A stretch of 37,877 nt of DNA, from NCBI GenBank assembly GCA_938005675.1, contig CALKXH010000102.1, positions 1 through 37,877 on the forward strand. Reading direction: 5' to 3'. Under the pieces are notes generated by a model. That model ran no database searches. It was given only the letters and a program-made list of their open reading frames with translations, and was not told the DNA's origin. This DNA comes from an uncultured Anaerolineae bacterium. GTDB taxonomy: Bacteria > Chloroflexota > Anaerolineae > Aggregatilineales > UBA2796. The translations under genes and the position numbers were made by a program. Positions 1-7,712 of the stretch are shown here, piece after piece (within the stretch, counting starts at the first letter, position 1; each line of letters begins with the position of its first letter).

Positions 1-180
1 TCCTGAACGTGGTTGAGACGCGCAACGACGCCGTTTCAGGGACGAGAGTGTGGCACTTGCTGCGCGATTGGCGGACGCTGCGGCTGTACGGCTGGGCGGG
101 GATCGGCGACGTCCTAATAATGAAAGGAGAGCCAACAAGGCCGCTGACCCCTACGCCAACACTGACGCCGACGCCAACAC
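1..180 (+). repeat. Direct repeat, copy 1 (kinase gene 3' end)
   Basis: Bases 1-180 align without gaps to bases 2621-2800 with mismatches seen at 73, 107, 168 and 176. The two copies are the 3' ends of tandem kinase genes. Similarity may extend past both stop codons, since the string ATAGGCGTGGG occurs shortly after each Thr-Pro tail (about 200 and about 2873). This points to a recent tandem duplication or gene conversion. Confidence 0.9.
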
Positions 181-203
181 TGACCCCTACGCCCAAACTA
201 TAG
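1..203 (+). CDS. C-terminal end of a membrane Ser/Thr kinase paralogue (5' cut by window)
   Basis: The reading frame is open from base 3 and ends at a TAG at 201-203, giving about 66 residues of a protein whose start lies outside the window. Its residues match, with only a few differences, the last part of the kinase encoded just downstream: the core around [24 protein letters not shown], then a Thr-Pro tail. It is therefore the tail of the extracellular region of a second, tandem kinase of the same family. One amino-acid change in the core is visible (Arg for Gln in the LRDW-R/Q-TLRLYG stretch). No catalytic part is visible here, so kinase identity rests on the paralogue alone. An internal GTG at base 9 exists but is not a likely true start. 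Confidence 0.75.
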   Translation, partial: LNVVETRNDAVSGTRVWHLLRDWRTLRLYGWAGIGDVLIMKGEPTRPLTPTPTLTPTPTLTPTPKL

Positions 204-234
204 GCGTGGGGACAACACATCAGGACGTGCAGCC

Positions 235-2865
235 ATGTCAGAGTTAATCGGGCGGCAACTCGGTCAGTACACCATCATAAATCTGCTGGGCGCCGGCGGC
301 ATGGCGACCGTCTACCGCGCTCGCCAAATCAACATTGATCGCGATGTGGCGATCAAGGTCATGCAGACCAATCTCTCGGACAATCACGAATTCATACGGC
401 GCTTCGAGCGCGAAGCTCAGACGGTTGCCACGCTCAGCCATCCGCACATTTTGAAGCTCTTCGACTTCGGCAGCCAGGGCAACTTGCTCTATTTGGTCAC
501 GGAGCTGGTCGTGGGCGGCAGCTTGGCGGCAAAACTGAAGGCGCGCGGCAGGCTAGACGCCCCAGAGGTGGCGACTTATCTCGATCAGATTGGCAAAGCG
601 CTGGACTACGCCCACGCGAAGGGCATCGTTCACCGCGACATCAAGCCACAGAATGTGCTGCTGGATGAGGCAGGCAACGCCATCCTGAGCGACTTCGGCA
701 TCGTGCGCATCTCCAGCGAGCTAACGCGCATGACAGCCAGCGGCATAGCGATGGGGACGCCCTCCTACATGGCGCCCGAGCAGTGGCACGGACGTGAAGT
801 GGACGGGCACGCCGATATCTACGCTTTGGCGGTCATGGCGCACGAACTGCTGACGGGCGAATTGCCTTTCGCAGGCGATACGCCGCTCGCCTTGATGTAC
901 CAGCACCTGAACGAGCCGCCTCTGCCGCTCAGCCGCAAGCGCCCCGACCTGCCGCGCAGCCTCGAAAAAGTGCTGCTCAAGGGCATGGCAAAGCGCCCCG
1001 AAGCGCGCTTCCACAGTGCGGGCGAGTTCGCGGCGGCATTCCGCGAGGCGCTCAGCGGTAAGACGCCGCACGGCGTGGAAGTCGCGGCGGTGAAACGCCC
1101 CATCACGCCCCTAGACGGCACGACGCGCGGCATTGTGCCGCCTACGCCGCCCGCCCCGCAACCTAGAGTCATCAGGGCGCTGCTGCTGGTGAGCGCATTG
1201 GTGATCGCCGTCATTGCCGCAATACTCATCCTTCAGAGCAACGCTCAGCGCTTTGCCAGCGAGCAGACTGCCACAGCCGTCGTCTTGAATCCATCGCTGA
1301 CGGCTGAAGTGATAGTCCGCGCCGCCCAAGCCACCGCGACCGCCCAAGCCCTGAGCTTGCAGAGCGCTGAGACCGCCATCGCCCTAGCCGAGCGCAGCGC
1401 TAACTTGACGGCGACTGAGCGCGCCTTTGAGCTCGCGCGCACCGAGATCGCCGAGCAGACCCGCATCGCTCTCAGCTTCACGCCCACGCCCACCAATACG
1501 TTCACGCCCACGTTCACGCCCACGCCCACCAATACGTTCACGCCTACGTTCACGCCCACTTCCACCAATACGTTCACGCCCACGTTCACGCCCACGCCCA
1601 CCAATACGTTCACGCCTACGTCCACGCCCACGCCGAGCGCCACCCTCACGCCCACGTCCACGCCCACCCCGAGCGCCACCTTGACGCCCAGCCATACGCC
1701 CACCGTCACGCCCACGCCCACCCCCACTGTCACGCCTACGCCCACGCCAACTTCCGTGCCGCTCTCCAGCGCCGCGCTGGATAAATTGAACGTGACCTTT
1801 GAGGATGGCAGACGAACTTTCCGCATCTTCCGCGCCCCGCAGCTGCACTACGGCGACCGCCAGACGATCCAGCTCGCCCCGACCGATGAAAAAAAGCTGG
1901 AGTTCATCGGCATGGCGAACGACGTCGTCTGGATCGAGGTCGCGCCGCTCGTCCAAGGCGTCACGTTCGCCATTCAGCCCCTCAACGACCAAGAGCCGCC
2001 TGCCCCCATCGGCGAGCCGTTCCCCCTAGACCCAGAGGGGCAGCAGAAGTATACCCTGCCCGACGATGGGCGCTACTGGTTGATCATCAAGCCAGTTGGC
2101 TATTCAGTCGAGTTCAGCCTCACTCTGCGCGCTGACGTCGCCTTCTTCGATTTTCACGAGGAGCAAGCGACCGTCCTGAGCGCCCAAGAGCCCGTCAAGC
2201 GCTATCGCTTCTTCGCCTCTAAGGACGACACGATCAACATCGGCTTCCGCAGCCTGATGCCTGAGCTTGGGCGCGTCCAAATCCGCCTCGCTGCGCCTGA
2301 TGGCTCAATTCCCGAAGTGACCAGAGAGACGCCAACCGTCGCCAACGTGCGCGCGAAGCTCACGCAGACGGGCTACTACACCTTCGTGCTGGACGCCGTC
2401 GGCTTTTTCAAGATGTTCCCCAATTCGGCGGAGATTCGGGTTGAATTCAGCGCCGCGCTGGTGAGCCACAATTCAATCGCCTATAGTTATAGTCAGCAGC
2501 GCGCGTTCAAATTCCGCTCGCTGCCTGATGAGCCGTTGCGAAGCATCAACCAGACGCCTGTGGCGCCTGGAACAGCGCTCCAGAGCGCGGAGCTGAAGTT
2601 GGTTGAGGCGAATCGGCTGCTCCTGAACGTGGTTGAGACGCGCAACGACGCCGTTTCAGGGACGAGAGTGTGGCACTTGCTGCGCGATTGGCAGACGCTG
2701 CGGCTGTACGGCTGGGCGGGGATCGGTGACGTCCTAATAATGAAAGGAGAGCCAACAAGGCCGCTGACCCCTACGCCAACACTGACGTCGACGCCTACAC
2801 CAACACCGACGCCTACGCCTACGTCAACACCGACGCCTACGCCAACACTGACCCCTACGCCCTGA
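235..2865 (+). CDS. Membrane-anchored serine/threonine protein kinase with Thr-Pro linker
   Basis: 876 residues. The N-terminal 280 residues are a Hanks-type kinase: glycine loop GAGGMATVY (about 19-27), Lys41 in VAIKVM, catalytic loop HRDIKPQN (133-140), DFG (153-155) and [10 protein letters not shown] (174-183). All key residues are present, so it should be active. One transmembrane helix follows at about 315-335, then an Ala/Thr-rich segment, a Thr-Pro linker (about 415-507) and a roughly 340-residue beta-rich outer domain I do not recognise, ending in another Thr-Pro tail. The layout is that of a sensor kinase with its catalytic domain in the cytoplasm and an outside sensing domain; the ligand is unknown. 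Unlike PknB/PrkC there are no PASTA repeats. The ATG at 235 lies 31 bases after the stop of an upstream paralogue, suggesting co-transcription. The C-terminal Thr-Pro tail with no domain after it is odd. Confidence 0.93.
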   Translation: MSELIGRQLGQYTIINLLGAGGMATVYRARQINIDRDVAIKVMQTNLSDNHEFIRRFEREAQTVATLSHPHILKLFDFGSQGNLLYLVTELVVGGSLAAKLKARGRLDAPEVATYLDQIGKALDYAHAKGIVHRDIKPQNVLLDEAGNAILSDFGIVRISSELTRMTASGIAMGTPSYMAPEQWHGREVDGHADIYALAVMAHELLTGELPFAGDTPLALMYQHLNEPPLPLSRKRPDLPRSLEKVLLKGMAKRPEARFHSAGEFAAAFREALSGKTPHGVEVAAVKRPITPLDGTTRGIVPPTPPAPQPRVIRALLLVSALVIAVIAAILILQSNAQRFASEQTATAVVLNPSLTAEVIVRAAQATATAQALSLQSAETAIALAERSANLTATERAFELARTEIAEQTRIALSFTPTPTNTFTPTFTPTPTNTFTPTFTPTSTNTFTPTFTPTPTNTFTPTSTPTPSATLTPTSTPTPSATLTPSHTPTVTPTPTPTVTPTPTPTSVPLSSAALDKLNVTFEDGRRTFRIFRAPQLHYGDRQTIQLAPTDEKKLEFIGMANDVVWIEVAPLVQGVTFAIQPLNDQEPPAPIGEPFPLDPEGQQKYTLPDDGRYWLIIKPVGYSVEFSLTLRADVAFFDFHEEQATVLSAQEPVKRYRFFASKDDTINIGFRSLMPELGRVQIRLAAPDGSIPEVTRETPTVANVRAKLTQTGYYTFVLDAVGFFKMFPNSAEIRVEFSAALVSHNSIAYSYSQQRAFKFRSLPDEPLRSINQTPVAPGTALQSAELKLVEANRLLLNVVETRNDAVSGTRVWHLLRDWQTLRLYGWAGIGDVLIMKGEPTRPLTPTPTLTSTPTPTPTPTPTSTPTPTPTLTPTP
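1477..1692 (+). repeat. 36-bp minisatellite, six units, coding for Thr-Pro linker
   Basis: Six consecutive 36-base units start at 1477, 1513, 1549, 1585, 1621 and 1657. The first four are nearly identical and encode the 12-residue unit [12 protein letters not shown] with Ser variants. Units five and six have diverged to a PSATLTP type. The repeat stays in frame, so copy-number change only lengthens or shortens the extracellular stalk. Confidence 0.88.
2621..2800 (+). repeat. Direct repeat, copy 2 (kinase gene 3' end)
   Basis: Partner of the repeat at 1-180, offset by 2620 bases. It lies inside the complete kinase gene and covers the end of the folded extracellular domain plus the beginning of the Thr-Pro tail. 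Confidence 0.9.
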
Positions 2866-2927
2866 TCAGGATCATAGGCGTGGGCGGGCTTTTGAGAGTC
2901 ACAGACGCATACACGAAGGAGGTTTTC

Positions 2928-3176
2928 ATGGGTCGTTTCTCGAATTTGGGCGGTTCATCTGGCGGCGGTCGGTTCGGCGGCGGAGGAGGGTACTTCGGCG
3001 GCGGGTCCAAGCCGCCTATACCGCCCCTCCCCAGAGGCGGCGGCTTCAACGCCTTGCAGGGCTGCGCGCTGGGCTGTATTGCACTAGTGGCTATCTTTTG
3101 CTTGTGCGGGTTGGTGGCAGGCGCGCAGGTGATCGGGTTTTTACAACAAGTCGGGCGCCTGCTCGGCTTGGGCTAA
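2928..3176 (+). CDS. Small glycine-rich single-pass membrane protein, unknown function
   Basis: 82 residues from the ATG at 2928, chosen because an excellent ribosome binding site (AAGGAGG at 2916-2922) sits just before it; the frame runs further upstream but without such a site. Residues 8-45 are rich in Gly, Ser and Phe/Tyr (GGGRFGGGGGYFGGG type), followed by a Pro-rich stretch and one hydrophobic helix at about 49-72 containing four Cys. I do not recognise a family. The gene follows the kinase gene by about 60 bases and may belong to the same transcript. It ends in a 4-base convergent overlap with the minus-strand gene that follows. Confidence 0.6.
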   Translation: MGRFSNLGGSSGGGRFGGGGGYFGGGSKPPIPPLPRGGGFNALQGCALGCIALVAIFCLCGLVAGAQVIGFLQQVGRLLGLG

Positions 3177-4684
3177 ACGTTCTGCAAGTTGGTGTACAGG
3201 CGGCGCGCCAAGGCGAGCGCCTCTTCCGCCGTGCTGATCTCGCCCGTCGCCTGCGCCTCGGCGATCTGCTCCAGCAGCTGCCCAACCAGCCGACTCGGCT
3301 TCAGCTTGAGGGCTTCCATCAGGGTCGTGCCGTCGATCAGGGGCGGCGGCGCCACCACCTCCGCCCGCCGATTGAAGTAGGCGTCCAGCAGGGCGCGCAC
3401 CACTTGCAAATGCGCCAACCACTCAGGCACTTGCAAGTGCGTCCCAACCATCGCTAGGTAGTCGGCGAGGGTGAGCAGGCAGACGTCCACGCCCGTCTCG
3501 CCCGTCGCCTTCCAGAAGCGGTAGAGGGCGCGCCGCGAGAGGCTCTCGGCGTTGCGCAGGTGCATCGGGCGCATGTGATGGCGCACGCAGCCCGCCAAGC
3601 GCGCCGACTCCTCATTGCTCAGCCGCAGCGACTCGGCGCGCGCCTCCGCCAGCTGAGCGCCGACCACCTCGTGCTGATAGAAGTGAATCCGCCCGTCGGC
3701 GTCGAGGCTGCGCGTCGCGAGCTTGCCGCAATCGTGCAGCAACGCCGCCAAGACGAGCAAGGCGCGGACGCTGCGCCCGTTGGGCAAGGGCGCCTCGAGG
3801 TGCGCTTGTAGTTGCGGGCGGAAGACGTCCAGCAGGTAGACGATCAAGCCGAGCGCGCTATCGGCGGCGCTCTCATCGGTGCGCAGCGGACTGATGGTGG
3901 TGATCACGTCCGCCATGCGCTCCACAGCGTTGAGGCTGTGCTCCCAGACGTCGTAAACGTGCGGCGCGGATTGCTCAATGCCGCGCATCGCCTCGATCTC
4001 CGGCACGATCAAGCTCAACAGACCGAGCGAATCGAGGGCGCGCAGGGCGGCTTGCGGCTTGGCGCCGCCCAGCATGGTCATGAACTCGTCGCGCACACGT
4101 TCGGGCGAGCTGTGGGCGATGCCGACTCCGTACGCGCGCAGATCGGCGCGCGTCTCGCGCTCGATCAGCAGCTTGAACTGGAGGCTCTGGCGGATGGCGC
4201 GCAGGGCGCGAATCGGATCGTCGCGGATCGAATCGGGCGTGCAGCGCCGCAAGCGCTTATCGAAGAGGTCTTGCACGCCGTTGAGCGGATCGATCAGGCG
4301 CTGTAGGTCGCCGCGCAAGGGCGCCGCGATGGCGTTGACGGTGAAATCGCGCCCGCGCAGGTCGTCTTCAAGCGACTCGCCGCGAAAGCGCGCCACGTCC
4401 ACGCTGTAGCGAGCGCCCTCGTAGCTGACCATCGCCCGCCCGACTCCGCGCTCAGGATCGAGCGGATAGTAATCGCCTTCGAAGGCATCGGCGATGCGCC
4501 GCGCCAGCCGCCGTCCGTCTTCGGGCGTGGCGAGATCGAGATCGTGGCTGGGGCGGCGCAAGAGGGCATCGCGCACCGCCCCGCCGACCAAATACGCCTC
4601 GCTCGCGCCCAGAATCGGCAAGAGCGCGCTGACAAGAGGCGGATATTCGAGCAGGAATGGCGCGGGAACTTCAAGAATGGGCAT
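3173..4684 (-). CDS. CCA tRNA nucleotidyltransferase / poly(A) polymerase family protein with HD domain
   Basis: 503 residues, cytoplasmic. The N-terminal nucleotidyltransferase head shows YLVGGAVRDALL (GG at 34-35) and the metal-binding DLD (48-50), followed by the RFRGESLEDDLRGRDFTVNAIA motif of class II CCA-adding enzymes and the RALRAIR segment of the neck. Further on (about 315) an HD-type phosphohydrolase motif LLHDCGK and HHMRP appear. Such enzymes add or repair the 3' CCA of tRNA, or adenylate RNA; sequence alone does not separate CCA-adding, A-adding and poly(A) activity. It is the last gene of a minus-strand operon: its ATG lies inside the end of hpt (14-base overlap). Confidence 0.9.
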   Translation of the reverse strand: MPILEVPAPFLLEYPPLVSALLPILGASEAYLVGGAVRDALLRRPSHDLDLATPEDGRRLARRIADAFEGDYYPLDPERGVGRAMVSYEGARYSVDVARFRGESLEDDLRGRDFTVNAIAAPLRGDLQRLIDPLNGVQDLFDKRLRRCTPDSIRDDPIRALRAIRQSLQFKLLIERETRADLRAYGVGIAHSSPERVRDEFMTMLGGAKPQAALRALDSLGLLSLIVPEIEAMRGIEQSAPHVYDVWEHSLNAVERMADVITTISPLRTDESAADSALGLIVYLLDVFRPQLQAHLEAPLPNGRSVRALLVLAALLHDCGKLATRSLDADGRIHFYQHEVVGAQLAEARAESLRLSNEESARLAGCVRHHMRPMHLRNAESLSRRALYRFWKATGETGVDVCLLTLADYLAMVGTHLQVPEWLAHLQVVRALLDAYFNRRAEVVAPPPLIDGTTLMEALKLKPSRLVGQLLEQIAEAQATGEISTAEEALALARRLYTNLQNV

Positions 4685-5228
4685 AAAATTCGGGCTTCAC
4701 AGCCGCGATGAACGGCAAGTTGCGGTAGAGTTCATCCAGATCGAGTCCGTAGCCGAAGACGAACTTATCCGGAATCTCAAAGCCGACGTAGTCGACCTGA
4801 ATATCGGCTTGGCGGCGGCTGGGCTTGCTCAGCAGCGTACAGATGCGCAGGCTGGCAGGGTTGCGCGCTAAGAGCAAGCGCCGCAAATAGGCGAGCGTCG
4901 TGCCGGTATCGATGATATCCTCCACGATCAGCAGGTTGCGCCCCTCGACGTTTTGGCGCAAGTCTAGATCGATGCGCACGATGCCGCTCGACTCGCGCGC
5001 GCCCGCCCCATAGCTGGAGATCGCCATGAAATCGATGGCGTGCGGCACGTGGATGTGGCGCATCAGGTCGGTCAGGAACAGCACGCCGCCCTTCAGCACG
5101 CAGATCAGCAGCAGATCGGCGGCGTGGCTGTAATCGGCGTTGATCTGAGCGCCCAGCGCCTCAATGCGCGCTTGGAGCGTCGCTTCGTCGATCAGAATCT
5201 CTTCGATGAACGGCAAGTAGGCGTGCAT
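4671..5228 (-). CDS. hpt: Hypoxanthine phosphoribosyltransferase
   Basis: 185 residues from the ATG at 5228-5226. The preceding gene stops at 5230-5228, forming a TGATG junction, so this ATG is preferred over the GTG one codon earlier. The PRPP-binding loop LLIVEDIIDTGTTLAYL is complete, with acidic pair ED and the DTGTT phosphate loop. The early VLKGGVLFLTDL and the late DKFVFGYGLDLDELYRNLP are typical of Hpt. The enzyme makes IMP (and usually GMP) from hypoxanthine/guanine and PRPP in purine salvage. Length is normal. It is translationally coupled to DUF971 upstream and overlaps the CCA-type enzyme downstream. Confidence 0.95.
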   Translation of the reverse strand: MHAYLPFIEEILIDEATLQARIEALGAQINADYSHAADLLLICVLKGGVLFLTDLMRHIHVPHAIDFMAISSYGAGARESSGIVRIDLDLRQNVEGRNLLIVEDIIDTGTTLAYLRRLLLARNPASLRICTLLSKPSRRQADIQVDYVGFEIPDKFVFGYGLDLDELYRNLPFIAAVKPEFYAHS

Positions 5229-5593
5229 CACTGACTTTCCGCGCTGGTTTGGGCGGCGCTATCGGCCAGTTCAGGCGGCGGACACAAGCGCCGCAGGTAC
5301 TCCCATGTGTAAATGCCGGTGTGATGGTTATCGTCCCAGAAGGGCTGCAAGGCGTAGTTGCCGACCAGCTCGATGCGCACGATTTTATACGAGCGGGCGG
5401 GCGTCAGGGCGAGGATGTGTTCGGGATCGCCTTGCCGCCCCATGTTGTGATGCCCGCCGCGACATTCCGCGCACGGACACGCCTCGCGCAGATGGCTGAG
5501 CGGGTAGCGGCAAAGCGCCCCATCCGCCCATTGGATGATCAAGACGCCATTGGGCTTATCCAGCGTGATTCCTAGCGGGCGCGGCATCGGCAT
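5228..5593 (-). CDS. DUF971 / gamma-butyrobetaine hydroxylase N-terminal-like protein
   Basis: 121 residues. The family pattern is clear: IQWADGALCRYPLSHLREACPCAECR near the start, then VGNYALQPFWDDNHHTGIYTWEYLRRLC. The Cys pair in CPCAEC and the HHTGIYTWEYLR motif are hallmarks of this small domain, found alone in many bacteria and linked to iron-sulfur or Mrp/ApbC proteins in some. Its role is not established. An AGGA ribosome site lies 7 bases before the ATG at 5593-5591. It sits between the LamG-like gene (16-base gap) and hpt (TGATG overlap). Confidence 0.9.
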   Translation of the reverse strand: MPMPRPLGITLDKPNGVLIIQWADGALCRYPLSHLREACPCAECRGGHHNMGRQGDPEHILALTPARSYKIVRIELVGNYALQPFWDDNHHTGIYTWEYLRRLCPPPELADSAAQTSAESQ

Positions 5594-5609
5594 AGCGGTA
5601 TCCTGCTCT

Positions 5610-6431
5610 TCACGGCGCGCGGACGATCACGTTGTCAAAGGCGACGCGGAAGCCTGTCGCGCCTTGCCCAGCGACCGCGCCTAGCGCAATTTTACCCGTT
5701 TTGAAGGCGGAATCGATCAGCGCCTCGGCGGTTTGGCGGTTGTTGCTCAAGCACGCGCCGCTGCGCAAGCCGCTCCACGTCGAGCGCCGATCCGTCCCTT
5801 TCGGGCACAGCCAAACGGGCTGATCGTTGATGAAAAAGCGCAGCTGATCGCCCTGAGCCACGACGCGCAGCCGATTGAAAGCGCCCAAGCCGCTCAGCGC
5901 CTGCGGCGCGATCTGCCATTCGCTCAGCACGTCCAGCGTGCCGCTCTGGAAGCGCTCCACGCGGTAGGCGCCATCGCCGCGCAGCTTGAAAGCGTAGAAG
6001 TTGTTCACATCCTGATAGCGGAACATCAAGCTGATCTCCGCCGCCTCGATCACTTCGGAGTCGCCCTCCTGCCAGCCGACCAGCACCTCGACGTCTAGAT
6101 CGGCGAAGGGATAGTCCAGATCGCTGAAGACGCCGCCCGCTGAGCCGATGCTCAAGTACAGGATGCCATCGGCGATGACGGCGCTATCCTGACCCTTGTA
6201 TTGCGCCCACTGCGCGTTGAACGAGTCGTCGGCGTCGGTATCCGGGTCGTCATCGAAGGTGCTGACGTAGAGCAGCGTCCCGCTGGGCGCGCTGACGGGC
6301 TGATCGGCGTTGATGAGCGCGATCAGGCTGAGATTCAAGATGCCCAGCGCAGCCAGCGCGCCGATCAGGGCGAGCGCTAGGGCGCGCCATAGGCGAAAAC
6401 GGGCGCGTGAGGGCGAGGTTCGCTCAGTCAT
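5610..6431 (-). CDS. Membrane-anchored concanavalin A-like (LamG / DUF1080-type) domain protein
   Basis: 273 residues from the ATG at 6431-6429. The open frame runs far further upstream, but that extension lies antisense to the MBOAT gene and is Arg/Gln-rich nonsense. After a short basic N terminus there is one hydrophobic helix (about 14-36), then an extracellular domain with the pattern DVNNFYAFKLRGDGAYRVERFQSG ... FNRLRVVAQGDQLRFFINDQPVW ... GKIALGAVAGQG ... VAFDNVIV, which fits the jelly-roll family of DUF1080/LamG domains that bind or cut sugars. No catalytic residue can be assigned. It is first in the minus-strand operon with DUF971, hpt and the CCA-type enzyme, though no functional link is evident. 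Confidence 0.8.
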   Translation of the reverse strand: MTERTSPSRARFRLWRALALALIGALAALGILNLSLIALINADQPVSAPSGTLLYVSTFDDDPDTDADDSFNAQWAQYKGQDSAVIADGILYLSIGSAGGVFSDLDYPFADLDVEVLVGWQEGDSEVIEAAEISLMFRYQDVNNFYAFKLRGDGAYRVERFQSGTLDVLSEWQIAPQALSGLGAFNRLRVVAQGDQLRFFINDQPVWLCPKGTDRRSTWSGLRSGACLSNNRQTAEALIDSAFKTGKIALGAVAGQGATGFRVAFDNVIVRAP

Positions 6432-6464
6432 GCCGAGAATTCTACCATAAACGCGCCGAGTCGG

Positions 6465-6513
6465 TATAATGCACGCCATGATCAACGCAACGGCGAGGTT
6501 CAGCGGCTCATGA
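6465..6513 (+). promoter_or_regulatory. Perfect -10 box and 11-codon upstream ORF before the MBOAT gene
   Basis: TATAAT at 6465-6470 is a perfect -10; no good -35 is seen. Transcription would begin near 6477-6478, which is exactly an ATG (6478). That ATG opens an 11-codon frame (MINATARFSGS) whose TGA overlaps the MBOAT ATG at 6510 as ATGA. The message could thus be leaderless, with the short ORF coupling translation into the MBOAT gene. The divergent minus-strand operon starts only about 47 bases away. Confidence 0.5.
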
Positions 6514-7712
6514 CGCTCATTTTGATCGGAGCTATGGCGCTCTGCGCGCTGATCGCGCCGTTTTTGGGCGCGCTGCGCCCGTTGCTGTTGCTGCTCGCCA
6601 GCCTGATCTTCCTCATCTTGCTGCAGTGGGAGGTCGCGCCGACGCTCGCGTTGCCGCTCGCCTCGCTCGGCTTGACGGTGGGCGTCTGGTGGCTGACCCG
6701 CCGCGATTCGCCGCCCCGCCGCCGCATGGCGCTGATGGCAATGCTGTGCATCATCGGCATTTTCGCCGCCCTGAAGCTGCCCCTGCTCAGCTCGGCGGAC
6801 GGGAATGCCCTCAACATCGGGCAGACCGTCGCGTGGATCGGCTTTTCGTACCTCGCCTTTCGGCTGCTGCACGTCCTGCTGGATTTCCGCAGCGGTCGGC
6901 TGAAGCCCTTGCCCCTGCCGCACTTCGCGCTCTACGCGCTGTTCTTCCCCGCCCTCGCCGCCGGTCCGATTGCGCGCGTCGAGCAGTTCGCGGCGGCGCT
7001 CGCAGCGCCGCTCAGCGCGGAGCGTTTCAAGGCGGGCGGCAGCCGCCTGATGCGCGGCTTGTTCAAGAAGTTCGTCCTCGCCGACTCGTTGGCGCTGATG
7101 GCGCTCTCGCCGCAGTTGGTGCGCGATGCGCAGACGGGCACGCCCATCGGAGCGCTGAGCCTCTGGCTGATCGTCTACGCCTACGCCTTTCGGCTGTACT
7201 GGGATTTCAGCGGCTACACGGATATCGCCATCGGCGTCGGGTTGTGGGCGGGCATTAAGCTGCCGGAGAACTTCGATGCGCCCTACCTGAAGCGCAACTT
7301 GCAAGCTTTCTGGAATAGCTGGCACATCACGCTCTCGACGTGGTTTCGGCTGTACTTTTTCACGCCCGCCAGCCGCGAGCTGCTGCGCACGCCGCTCAAG
7401 GCGTGGCGGGAGGGCGTCGTTTTGACGGCGCAGCTCAGCACGATGATCCTGATCGGCTTGTGGCACGGCGCGGCGCTCAATTTTGTGCTGTGGGGGGCGT
7501 GGCACGGCGCGGGCTTGTGGCTGTTCAGGCAGTGGTCGGCGCGGGCGGCGGGCTGGGATGCCTTCGTGGCGGCGCGCCCGCCTTTGGCGCGCGCCATCGG
7601 AGTCCTGAGCGTGCTGGCGACCTTCCACTACGTGGCGCTCGGCTGGATTTTCTTCGCCTTGCCCGATCTGGGTCTGATCGGCAAAATGCTCGGAGGCTTG
7701 ATCGGCAGATGA
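6510..7712 (+). CDS. MBOAT family membrane-bound O-acyltransferase
   Basis: 400 residues, strongly hydrophobic with about ten membrane segments. The MBOAT core is visible: LYWDFSGYTDIAIGVGLWAGIKLPENFDAPYLKRNLQAFWNSWHITLSTWFRLYFFTP, followed by GLWHGAALNFVLWGAWHGAGL, which carries the conserved catalytic His. These features place it with the AlgI/DltB branch, which moves acyl groups across the membrane onto exopolysaccharide or teichoic acid. The partner gene directly downstream (ATGA overlap) encodes an SGNH protein, as in alginate O-acetylation systems, so surface polysaccharide O-acylation is the best guess. No polysaccharide synthesis genes are nearby to name the substrate. Confidence 0.92.
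   Translation: MTLILIGAMALCALIAPFLGALRPLLLLLASLIFLILLQWEVAPTLALPLASLGLTVGVWWLTRRDSPPRRRMALMAMLCIIGIFAALKLPLLSSADGNALNIGQTVAWIGFSYLAFRLLHVLLDFRSGRLKPLPLPHFALYALFFPALAAGPIARVEQFAAALAAPLSAERFKAGGSRLMRGLFKKFVLADSLALMALSPQLVRDAQTGTPIGALSLWLIVYAYAFRLYWDFSGYTDIAIGVGLWAGIKLPENFDAPYLKRNLQAFWNSWHITLSTWFRLYFFTPASRELLRTPLKAWREGVVLTAQLSTMILIGLWHGAALNFVLWGAWHGAGLWLFRQWSARAAGWDAFVAARPPLARAIGVLSVLATFHYVALGWIFFALPDLGLIGKMLGGLIGR

Noticed and set aside
1477-1760. Regular repeats that could suggest a CRISPR array
   Set aside because: Units are adjacent with no unique spacers and are translated in frame as Thr-Pro repeats.
1245-1992. Minus-strand open frames across the Thr-Pro repeats
   Set aside because: They read Val-Gly or Arg-Gly repeats that only mirror the minisatellite on the other strand; the kinase frame is continuous.
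6432-7628. Long minus-strand upstream extension of the LamG-like gene
   Set aside because: It lies antisense to the MBOAT gene and is Arg/Gln/Ala-rich low-complexity sequence. The ATG at 6431 with a following membrane anchor gives a normal protein.
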